From NCBI RefSeq assembly GCF_002959915.1, contig NZ_PPDE01000011.1, positions 62,001 through 126,000 on the forward strand: DNA of 64,000 nucleotides, in the 5' to 3' direction. The notes beneath the pieces were generated by a model. The model did not search any database. It was not told the origin of the DNA and worked only from the letters and a program-made list of their open reading frames with translations. The position numbers were made by a program, and so were the translations under genes. Positions within the stretch are counted from its first letter, which is position 1. Each line of letters opens with the position of its first letter. Origin of the DNA: Veillonella atypica KON. GTDB lineage: Bacteria; Bacillota; Negativicutes; Veillonellales; Veillonellaceae. Shown here in pieces: positions 9,322 through 17,800 of this stretch.

Positions 9322-10353
9322 TTAGCTCTCCTTAAGCTGCGCTTTTAAAGCATCGATTTCCTTCTGCAATTGTTTTACAGTTTTTACCATTTCTGGTAAG
9401 CGATGTTCATAAGCGGACAGTTTTAACCATTCCTTATGAGGACGCATTGGGTAACCAGCCATAACAGCATCTGCTGGCACATTACCAGTAATACCAGTTT
9501 TACCAGCAAATTTTGCATTGTCACCTATTGTAATATGCCCTGTACAACCGGTTTGTCCTGCAAAAATTACATTATTTCCACATTTCGTACTACCTGCAAT
9601 TCCCACTTGTGCAATGAGGAAACAGTTTTCACCAATTTCAACATTATGTCCCAAGTGAACTAGGTTGTCAATTTTTGTCCCTTTTCGAACTAATGTAGAT
9701 CCCATAGTTGCATTATCGATGGTTGTACAGGATCCAATTTCTACATCATCCTCTAAAATGACATTACCTACTTGTGGAATATGCGTATGTACGCCATTTT
9801 CAGTAGCAAAACCAAAGCCTTCACCACCGATTACCGCTTTGGCGCGTAATACGACACGATTTCCTAATATACAATTTTCATGAACAACAGCGCCAGTATA
9901 TATATCACAATCATTACCAACACGAGTATTATGACCAATATAAACATATGGACGAATTGTAACATTATCACCAATCACTGCATTATCATTGATTACACAA
10001 TAGGCACCAATAGCAACATTATCGCCTAGCTTAACGTTCTCACCAATGATTGCAGTAGGATGGATTTCACGTGGTATTACAACAGGTGGATGAAATAATT
10101 GTAATACTTGTGCGAAGGCAACCTTTGCATTATCTACAATGATTTGTGTCATCGGTGCATTGGGCGCTTCTTGCTCTAAAATTACAGCACCAGCTTTACA
10201 TAAGCCAATGTGTTCCACATATTCACCAATAGCAAATGTAATCGATTGAGGTGCCGCTTGTTCAAAGCCACGTGTTTCTGTGATTACTAGCGATTCATTA
10301 CCAACCACCTTACCACCAATAAGTTGAGCAAGCTCCAGTACGGTCTTTTCCAC
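9322..10353 (-). CDS. lpxD: UDP-3-O-(3-hydroxyacyl)glucosamine N-acyltransferase
   Basis: LpxD adds the N-linked 3-hydroxyacyl chain in the third step of lipid A synthesis. The 343-residue protein has the N-terminal uridine-binding domain (1-100), a long hexapeptide-repeat beta-helix, the motif DNLVHLGHNV with the catalytic His, and a C-terminal helix rich in Lys and Glu. The gene order Skp-like, lpxD matches the skp-lpxD pairing of proteobacteria. It lies 29 bases after the third OmpH-like gene with no promoter between them, so it is probably co-transcribed from the bamA promoter. Confidence 0.96.
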   Translation of the reverse strand: MEKTVLELAQLIGGKVVGNESLVITETRGFEQAAPQSITFAIGEYVEHIGLCKAGAVILEQEAPNAPMTQIIVDNAKVAFAQVLQLFHPPVVIPREIHPTAIIGENVKLGDNVAIGAYCVINDNAVIGDNVTIRPYVYIGHNTRVGNDCDIYTGAVVHENCILGNRVVLRAKAVIGGEGFGFATENGVHTHIPQVGNVILEDDVEIGSCTTIDNATMGSTLVRKGTKIDNLVHLGHNVEIGENCFLIAQVGIAGSTKCGNNVIFAGQTGCTGHITIGDNAKFAGKTGITGNVPADAVMAGYPMRPHKEWLKLSAYEHRLPEMVKTVKQLQKEIDALKAQLKES

Positions 10354-10382
10354 TATTAAGTCCCCCCCAAGTGTTAACTAAA

Positions 10383-10913
10383 CTATTGCGCAGCTCCAGC
10401 AGGTTGCGCTTGTTGGGCTTCACCTTGTTGAGCATCACCTTGTTGCGCTTGTTGAGCTTCTTGTTGGTTCGCTTCATTTTCTGCAGCTTTAATATCTTCA
10501 TCAGATGCTTTGCCCATTTTATTGATTAAGTCATCAGTTACATCTACGCCGCCACCAACAACAGCACCTTTAAGCAATACTACATCTAGCTTTTTCTCTT
10601 TAGCTAATTCATTAACTTGTTGATCGATATATTGTTTCAACTCTTGATTTTTTGCAGTTGTGAAAGCATTAAAATCTTGTTTTGCATCAGTCGTAACTTG
10701 CGCTTTAGATGCTTCATCAGCAGCATCGATTTTGGCTTGAAGTTCTTTACCTTTTGCATTAATTTCTTTGTTAATCTCAATAGATTTCGCAGTTTGTGTC
10801 ACAACTTTTTGGGAATCTACATAGCCAATAGTATTGCTACCACAGCCACCAATAATTGGCAATGCCATAATCATTGTTGCACCTAAAATTAAAGATTTCA
10901 TTTTCTTATTCAT
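10383..10913 (-). CDS. OmpH/Skp-like periplasmic chaperone, predicted lipoprotein with Gln/Ala-rich tail
   Basis: A 176-residue OmpH-family protein. The signal peptide ends in a lipobox IIGGC at residue 23, so it is probably a lipoprotein. The motif GYVDSQKVV follows, then a charged coiled-coil arm (about 40-100) and the VVLLKGAVVGGGVDVTDDLI block that closes Skp-type bodies. The last 35 residues are a low-complexity tail of Gln, Ala and Gly. It is third of three tandem Skp-like genes between bamA and lpxD. In the family such proteins hold unfolded beta-barrel proteins in the periplasm; a lipid-anchored version may work at a membrane surface (inference). Confidence 0.85.
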   Translation of the reverse strand: MNKKMKSLILGATMIMALPIIGGCGSNTIGYVDSQKVVTQTAKSIEINKEINAKGKELQAKIDAADEASKAQVTTDAKQDFNAFTTAKNQELKQYIDQQVNELAKEKKLDVVLLKGAVVGGGVDVTDDLINKMGKASDEDIKAAENEANQQEAQQAQQGDAQQGEAQQAQPAGAAQ

Positions 10914-10923
10914 CGTATACTCC

Positions 10924-11901
10924 TTACTGAACTCGATATGACGCTTTCACAGCATCTGTTATATCTAGCCCTTTGATATTTCCACCATGATCAATCAAAA
11001 CAAGATCTAAATGACGTTCTTGAGCGATAATAGCAACGCGCATCCGCACGTCTTCTAAAATGGCTTCATGAAGTGCATTTACCTCTGCCTCTTTATCCGA
11101 TAATTTCTTTGCCCAACTATCGTTCCACTCTTGAGGAACTGGCAAATTATTCGTCGATACAATTGCTTTAGCTTGATTTTGCATCATTGTATCGCGTTTC
11201 TTTGCTAGTTCAGCTTGTACAGATTCGGCATATTGTTTAAGTTCTTGTTCCCCTGCATCACGGATAGGTTTTAATTCTGCATCTACTTTAGCCCGTATAG
11301 CATCCATATCAAAATTGGATGGTTTACGTTTAGCCAGCAAGCTTTGAAGTCGGCTTTCCAATTCAGCTTTTTGTGCCTGAGCCGCTTCTTTCTGCGCATC
11401 ATCGATATAAACACGGCTATCAAAAGCATATAGTTGTAATTGTAGATTTACAATCTCCAAGTCATATCCCTTGTTAGCAACTTTGAGCTCTTTCATGTAT
11501 TTTTGTACCAGTTCAGCCCGTTTAGCATCTAGCTGTGCATTAAGTTGATTTTGTTTTGTAGCGATTCGCGTTTGTAATTCAATATTTAACGCATCCGACA
11601 ATGTCGGGTCTAGAGACAAGGATTTAAGTTGTTCATTCTGCAAATCAGACTTGGTATTCAACGCCTCCTGTTCTATGGCATATTGAGCTTTAAGCTGTTC
11701 CAACTCTGCTTTTGCATTCTTATAATCTTCATAAGACGGATTAAACTCTAGTACATCATCAATTTGTACTACCCCAATAGATGGCCCTTCTGAAGATTGC
11801 CGATTAGTAATAAATCCATAGGCTCCATACATCGCAATCAGTGCAGCTGCTAAAAACAGAAATAATCCTATATACCGTTTATTTAGCTTCATACTGCTCA
11901 C
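10924..11901 (-). CDS. OmpH/Skp-like protein with long coiled-coil, membrane anchored
   Basis: At 325 residues this is about twice the usual Skp length. A hydrophobic N-terminal segment (about residues 10-27) with no clear cleavage site suggests an anchor. IGVVQIDDVLEFNPSY then gives the Skp-like start strand. A very long charged helical region (about 60-250) contains many KAELEQL-type heptads. The end has a typical LDLVLIDHGGNIKGLDITDAV Skp tail. It is the middle member of the tandem trio and lies 10 bases before the lipoprotein version. The enlarged arms could reach further across the periplasm (inference). Confidence 0.82.
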   Translation of the reverse strand: MSSMKLNKRYIGLFLFLAAALIAMYGAYGFITNRQSSEGPSIGVVQIDDVLEFNPSYEDYKNAKAELEQLKAQYAIEQEALNTKSDLQNEQLKSLSLDPTLSDALNIELQTRIATKQNQLNAQLDAKRAELVQKYMKELKVANKGYDLEIVNLQLQLYAFDSRVYIDDAQKEAAQAQKAELESRLQSLLAKRKPSNFDMDAIRAKVDAELKPIRDAGEQELKQYAESVQAELAKKRDTMMQNQAKAIVSTNNLPVPQEWNDSWAKKLSDKEAEVNALHEAILEDVRMRVAIIAQERHLDLVLIDHGGNIKGLDITDAVKASYRVQ

Positions 11902-11928
11902 CCTTATCTGATTACCTTTGTATCATTA

Positions 11929-12411
11929 TTATTTTGCATCAGATGCTAGTTTTTTTAGTACTTGATCCGTAATATCTACACCACCATAAAGAACTGCATC
12001 TTTAGGAAGAACTACAGATAAACCCTTAGCATTACCAACAGCTTTAGCTGCCTCCATGGTTTGGTCAGCCATTTGTTTATTCATTTCTTCCATTTTCTTT
12101 TCTACATTAGCTTGTGCTTCTTGCTTAATTTTAGCTTTAGTAGCATCATCTTGAGCGGCATCTACCTTCGTTTGCATATCTGCTGCTACTTGACTACGAT
12201 AATCAGTAAATTCCTTAGCAGCTTTTACATATACAGGGTTTTCAGGATTATCCAAACGGCTCATATCGATAACGCCTACATTACTAGCAGCGCTAGTACC
12301 AGGTGTAGCCATTTGAGTATAGGCTAACGCACCAATACCGATAATAAAAATTGCGGCAATAACAATGGAGAATATTTTCACATTCTTCTTGTTATTCATC
12401 ATTCTCATCAT
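11929..12411 (-). CDS. OmpH/Skp-like periplasmic chaperone
   Basis: An OmpH-family protein of about 160 residues, first of the three Skp-like genes after bamA. It has one N-terminal hydrophobic segment that is either an uncleaved anchor or a signal peptide. VGVIDMSRLDNP, a coiled-coil arm with KIKQEAQANVEKKMEEMNK, and the closing block LSVVLPKDAVLYGGVDITDQVL follow. I take the ATG at 12411 as start because GAGGA lies about 9 bases upstream; an ATG at 12420 lies directly on that site. Expected role: keeping BamA substrates unfolded. Confidence 0.82.
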   Translation of the reverse strand: MMRMMNNKKNVKIFSIVIAAIFIIGIGALAYTQMATPGTSAASNVGVIDMSRLDNPENPVYVKAAKEFTDYRSQVAADMQTKVDAAQDDATKAKIKQEAQANVEKKMEEMNKQMADQTMEAAKAVGNAKGLSVVLPKDAVLYGGVDITDQVLKKLASDAK

Positions 12412-12469
12412 AATGAACATTCCTCATTTCTGTTAATCTACGCACTATGAGTGCCATAATAGAGATATT

Positions 12470-12503
12470 GGTGAAAGCCCCCTCTATAGAAGGTGCTTTC
12501 ACC
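12470..12503 (-). other. Intercistronic hairpin between bamA and the first Skp-like gene
   Basis: A 9-bp perfect inverted repeat (GGTGAAAGC at 12470-12478, matched at 12495-12503) with a partly complementary loop lies 16 bases after the bamA stop. No T-run follows, so it is more likely an mRNA processing or stability element than a terminator. Confidence 0.5.
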
Positions 12504-12519
12504 ATAATATGTGTCAATA

Positions 12520-14697
12520 TTAGAATTGTGTACCGAAGCTGAAGTGGAATTTCTTCTTATCCTTGCCAATACCATAGTCGAGTTTAACAGGACCGATTGG
12601 TGTAGTGATTCGAACACCGGCACCAACGCCATAGTTAAAGCTCTTAGTATTTTTATACCAAGGAACATTAGGAGCATTCCAAGCATCACCGATATCTGTA
12701 AATAATACGCCACTTACCTTTTTCACGATAGGGAAACGGAATTCCAATGTCGCATTATACATATTTTTACCGCGGAATTGATCATCTTCGTAACCACGTA
12801 ATGTATCTGCGCCACCTAATGTGAACAATTGGCTATATGGTGCATCACCTTGGATGAAACCACCACGTGCACGGAAGGCCAATACATTTTTGGAACCCAC
12901 TTTTTTGTATGCACGCATTTCAGCTGTGAATTTATAGAAATCAAAATCACCGCCTAAGCCATGACCAGCCCATTGTGCAGTGTAGGAAATACGACGACCA
13001 CGAGTTGGTTCATAAATGTTATCGCGGGAGTCATATACCTTTTGCCATGAAATGGAATTGATGCGACCAAAGTTTTTACCTACATAATCCATGCCGGCAA
13101 AATCATATGAGCCGTTATTCCATCTATTATTAGGGCCTGCACCAGTACCCGCATCATAACGGAATCCAGAGCTATCGTCATTATCCCATTTGTATTTATC
13201 AGAGCGGGATTCAAGTGTTAAGTAGTCGCGTGTATATTCGCCTGTTTGACGACCAAAGGAAATATTAAAGCCTTTGGATTTTTTGTTGTATTCTGCTACT
13301 TCGCTACCATCGCTATCATAGTCAGTGTATTCATCTTCACGGTTGAAGAAGGAGAATCCAAGAGAAGTACCTCTGTGGTCAATCCAAGGTTTCAAGTAAG
13401 AAATTTGGTAGTTTTTATATTTCTTTTTACCACCGATTTCCCAGTGAACTTTAAATTTATCACCTGTACCGCGAAGGTTATCTTCACCAAATTCAACGAT
13501 ACCCATCAAGCCATCGGATTTAGAATAACCTGCACCTAATGTGATTGTACCTGTTTTATGTTCCAATACGTCAATTTCGATAATTACATTGTTAGGATTT
13601 TTTTCACCTGGTAACATACGTACATTTACATCATCAAAGAAGCCCAAGTTGTACACGCGTTCTACGGAACGACGAACTAAGAACTTGTTGAATGGTTTAC
13701 CAGTTTTTTGTACGAACTCACGAGTGATAACTTTGTTACGAGTTTTCTTATTACCAGCTGGTACAATATCTTCTACAATGCCTTCCACGATATGGATATG
13801 AATCATACCATTATCATCTACAGCAATACCGTCTACATGAGCTAACATATAACCATCACGAGCATACGCTGCATTGATACCTTGTACCTTTTGGCCTACA
13901 TATACGGAGTTCATGATTTGGCCTTCAGGAATTGCCATATATTTAGTTAATACATCGGATGTGTATACAGAGTTACCTTCAAATACAACACCATGTACTA
14001 CAGGGTTAGTCACAACAGCAAAGTCAATTTTCACGCCTTCCGGAACAGATGTAAAGACAGGGTTTACTTCTGAGAAATAGCCACTGTTACCCAAATTTTG
14101 TACATCTTTAAATACACCATCAACGGAAACAGCATCGCCTACCTTTTCAGATAACAATGTCATTAATTGCGCCGCTTGATCTGCAGAAATACCAGAGATA
14201 GATAAGCCTGTAATTGTTTTACCTACAAATGGGTTAACAGAATCAGCACTAACAGCAGTAACGTATTGAGCCTCAACAGATGTTACAGCTTGTGCCTGAC
14301 CGTTTTCTGCAACCTTATCCAAGTCTGTACCTGCTGTAGTTTTGGAAACCATTTTAACTTGTTTATCGTCTGTTTTTAAAGCCCCGTTATTAACGGTAAC
14401 TGTACCATCAGAACCTTGTACAACAGTACCATCAGTGGATAATGTAGTGTCACCACGAGCAGCTAAAATTGCCGCATCAGTATTATCTTGTGTATTAGCA
14501 CCCTTTTCTGTACCCGCATTGTATACAGCTGCTTTAGTCGTTGTATCATCAGTAGTCGCAGTATCTGCTGTAGCAGTTGCATTCATATCTGGTGTATAGC
14601 CTGTTTGTACTTCTGCAGCAAACACACTGCCAGTACCCATAACAGCAGTCAACACAGATGCTGCTAGCATACGTTTATAGGCTTTGCTTGTTAACAT
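12520..14697 (-). CDS. bamA: Outer membrane protein assembly factor BamA (three POTRA domains)
   Basis: BamA is the Omp85 core of the machine that inserts beta-barrel proteins into the outer membrane. A signal peptide ends near residue 28 (VFAA). It is followed by a long Ala/Thr/Asp low-complexity linker to about residue 155. Three POTRA domains (about 158-231, 232-306, 307-380) and a 16-strand-type barrel (381-725) complete the protein. The L6 loop motif appears as TLRGYED and the final residue is Phe, as expected of a barrel beta-signal. Proteobacterial BamA has five POTRAs, so this is a short form. A promoter (14746-14754) and AGGAGG site precede it; three Skp-like genes follow. Confidence 0.95.
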   Translation of the reverse strand: MLTSKAYKRMLAASVLTAVMGTGSVFAAEVQTGYTPDMNATATADTATTDDTTTKAAVYNAGTEKGANTQDNTDAAILAARGDTTLSTDGTVVQGSDGTVTVNNGALKTDDKQVKMVSKTTAGTDLDKVAENGQAQAVTSVEAQYVTAVSADSVNPFVGKTITGLSISGISADQAAQLMTLLSEKVGDAVSVDGVFKDVQNLGNSGYFSEVNPVFTSVPEGVKIDFAVVTNPVVHGVVFEGNSVYTSDVLTKYMAIPEGQIMNSVYVGQKVQGINAAYARDGYMLAHVDGIAVDDNGMIHIHIVEGIVEDIVPAGNKKTRNKVITREFVQKTGKPFNKFLVRRSVERVYNLGFFDDVNVRMLPGEKNPNNVIIEIDVLEHKTGTITLGAGYSKSDGLMGIVEFGEDNLRGTGDKFKVHWEIGGKKKYKNYQISYLKPWIDHRGTSLGFSFFNREDEYTDYDSDGSEVAEYNKKSKGFNISFGRQTGEYTRDYLTLESRSDKYKWDNDDSSGFRYDAGTGAGPNNRWNNGSYDFAGMDYVGKNFGRINSISWQKVYDSRDNIYEPTRGRRISYTAQWAGHGLGGDFDFYKFTAEMRAYKKVGSKNVLAFRARGGFIQGDAPYSQLFTLGGADTLRGYEDDQFRGKNMYNATLEFRFPIVKKVSGVLFTDIGDAWNAPNVPWYKNTKSFNYGVGAGVRITTPIGPVKLDYGIGKDKKKFHFSFGTQF

Positions 14698-14718
14698 AAA
14701 ATCCTCCTAAAATTATCC

Positions 14719-14730
14719 CTCTTTAAAGAG
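14719..14730. repeat. 12-bp perfect palindrome in the bamA leader
   Basis: CTCTTTAAAGAG lies between the bamA -10 element and its ribosome site. A perfect palindrome here could be an operator or a chance AT-rich palindrome; nothing else supports a protein-binding role. Confidence 0.35.
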
Positions 14731-14745
14731 TATTAAATCTTTATT

Positions 14746-14754
14746 ATTATATCA
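14746..14754 (-). promoter_or_regulatory. Extended -10 promoter for bamA
   Basis: The minus strand reads TGATATAAT, a perfect TATAAT with the TG of an extended -10. No good -35 hexamer is present at 16-18 bases, which extended -10 promoters tolerate. It follows the tamB terminator. Confidence 0.6.
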
Positions 14755-14786
14755 TATAATACTGGGAATTAGTACTACTATAATTC

Positions 14787-14806
14787 AATTTTATGAAATT
14801 AAAATG
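14787..14806 (-). repeat. 20-bp motif upstream of bamA, copy A
   Basis: AATTTTATGAAATTAAAATG matches 19 of 20 bases with 19230-19249 upstream of tamB. Each copy lies about 35-38 bases upstream of its gene's -10. This copy partly overlaps the T-run of the tamB terminator. Confidence 0.5.
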
Positions 14807-14848
14807 ACTATAATGAAGCTCCTTATTCAGATTCTTCATTATAGTCAT
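14801..14848 (-). terminator. Terminator-like hairpin after tamB
   Basis: A perfect 15-bp stem (14804-14818 with 14834-14848) begins just after the tamB stop, followed on the minus strand by TTTTAATTT. The stem is AT-rich but long. Confidence 0.7.
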
Positions 14849-14853
14849 CATTG

Positions 14854-17800
14854 CTAGAACTCTCGTGTCCAACGTCCACCAATATAGGTACTACCTTGTG
14901 ATGTATGCCAAGCATTAAACTTAACACTTCGCCGTAACGAGTATTCAATACCATATTTATTTTGTTTATTATTGATACCTTGCGTATAGGTAATCATCGT
15001 TCTCGGCAAGACATATTTACCGATTTCGATATTATAATTTCCCGATGTTTCCCTACTAGTAGGTTCATTCGGATCTATGGAACCTGTCGTAATATTAACA
15101 CGATCTAAGCCCAATGCATTTTGTACTGCATCTTGTACATAGCCAAAAGCAAACATTTGTGCACCAGCTACAGCTAATGCATTCGCATCTTCATTGGTAA
15201 TTGTACTACTATTCGATGGTTCACCACGACCAAAAGTCAACATAGAAATGATTTGCTTACGCGATAAACTTGGTTCGGATTTAAGCGTTAAATCCATATG
15301 ATCCACAGTACCTTTCACGCCGAGATAGATATTATAAGTACCTACATTTGTTTCCGCATCTAGTTGAAGCATAGGCAAATACGTTCCAGATGTAAAAGTT
15401 GCAGTCCCCTTTGTAATATCAAAGGTATGGCTTAGATATTTAAACGTACCACTCACCACGTTAAACTGTCCACTAGAGGTAGGATTAAATACAGAGCCCC
15501 CAAAATGAACATCTCCACTAATACGCATATTATACAAGGTTCTATCGTAGAGTCGTACATTTTTACCAGCATGTACGTTAACATCAATCCCCAAATCACG
15601 CGTGCTTTCACTAGTTTCTAAAGAAAGTGGAATTTTGAACTTCATATTCTCTAGATTTAGATTACCCATAAGTGTAGGGATTCCCTCTTTTTCAGCTATA
15701 TAGAGTTCTCCTTTTAATGGACCTGAAATATACTCGTTAGATAAATCTAACCCATCCAATTGAATGGCTGCACGGTAACTAGTCATGGTATGACCTGTCC
15801 AATTAACCTTCGCTGCTAAACCAGCGGTCCCTTTGCCCGCAGATATGCGAGATTGAAAATCTGCTTGTTGACCTGAGAAAATTAAATCCCCATCAATATT
15901 CTTAAGCTCATTCCCTACAGTCTTTATCTTCATGGTACCATTTCGAACAGATACTGTACCGTACGCTTCTGGTTGATCAATAGTTCCTGTTACATGAACA
16001 ACACCTTTTAATGCCCCAGTTGCGTCTTTCACCGTAGGAGTAATCAAAGGAATAACAGCCATATCAGCCTCATTAAAGTCAATAGTCATATCCATCGCTT
16101 TAGAATCATTTGCATCGAGATATCCAGTCGTATACAACGCGGCTAGAGGAATCTTGCCATATGCACTTAGCTTATAGTTTTCTTTAACCCCTTGAATACG
16201 TTGAACGTTAATAACATGATTTTCCATGGTTGCCAATACAAAGCCTTGATCAATATCGATACCGTTATAAGAACCATTGGCAAGACTCGCGGACAATTCA
16301 ACCTTAGGATTTTTTGTAGCCCCTGTCATATTGATAACACCGGTAACGGAACCAGTTGCATTAATATTATCACCAATAAGCGGTAAGAATGGTTCTATAT
16401 CAACATCGCGAACTGCAATTTGTAAATCTGCATCACCATCTAAATCAACAGTACCACCAGCAGCAATAAGTCCATCATCAACAGGTAATTTTAATGTTCG
16501 AATTTTAAACTTACGATTTTCTAGACTGACATCTATCTTTGCATCGCCTACTACCTTAGTATCAATAGTTACATCCTTAATTGAACCCACCACATTAATG
16601 CTTGGATTGCCATAGGTACCTCCTAAATCAACTGTACCACTCAAAGAACCATCTAATTTATCCACCGGTTTTCCCAGTAGGGATAACAGATTGCTTACAC
16701 GACCATTTGTCACCTGTAATGTACCAAATAGTCGCTTATCGCCCACAGTAGACATACCTGCACGGGCCATATAATGGCCACCTTGTTCTTCATCAAATTC
16801 AAATTTTTCTAAATTAACAACGGTTTTATCTGCATATAATGTACCAGAAATATTGGTGATGCCTTCGCCATTAATAGTTAAGAAGTTAGATGTAACAGAT
16901 CCATTAAAATTAGGATTGTATAAAGAGCCTCCAATATGCCCCTTAGCTTGTACATAGCCTTTTACATCATAATCAGTATTGACTAATAACCTACCAATAT
17001 CTATATCTTTACCTTCCAAATCGATATTTAGAGCATCTTCTGACATAGTACCAGACCCTTGAATGACAGCACCATATCCTTGAATAGTAAACTTAGGTAG
17101 TGTAAGAGTCTTATTTTCTAATGTATAATCTGCCTTTGCATCACTAATCAATTTGCCATTATAAGAACCATCATATAAATGAACATGGCCCTGAACATAT
17201 GGATTATCTAAAGTACCACGAATTTCATTTTCAGATTCAAACCACCCAGTAAGCGGAACATCAGAAAACGGCCGAATCAAGTTCTCTATCCGGACAGCTT
17301 TGGCGCGCGCCCGCATATTAAGTGCATTAGAATTTAAATCAAATGTACCCCCTATAGTAATGGCGCCATCTCCATCACCTATAGATGTATCTGTTAATTC
17401 TAATATATGATTTTTAATGGTAAAGCCTGCATTAATGGAATTAAAGTGAGCCCCACTATAGACAATCTCAGGACTTGTAACACTACCTGTCACAGATGGA
17501 TTATCTAAATTTCCTGTAATAGAAGCATGGCCTGTAATATTGCCAGATATACTATTACCAACAAGACTTGAAAAATTAGATGCATCTAATGAATCCGCCG
17601 ACAAGGATAGATTCAATAGATTATTATCAATCGTTCCATATCCACTAAGTTGGCCATTTCCTATCGCCCCCGTAACGGCTATATTTGTCAAGGCGCCTAC
17701 ATTATTAAAGCTAACGCGAGCAGAATCAATAGATATACCACGCACGGATAGACTCGTTCCCACTATATTACCTTCTATAGAGGTAATATCACTATTTTTT

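Noticed and set aside
10386-10476. Repeated GTTG-rich DNA resembling a short tandem-repeat array
   Set aside because: It encodes the Gln/Ala-rich tail of the OmpH-like lipoprotein; the repeat is explained by codon composition and not a CRISPR or mobile element.
12438-12713. Minus-strand 91-codon frame overlapping the end of bamA
   Set aside because: It lies out of frame inside the bamA barrel-coding region, has no family features, and lacks a ribosome site.
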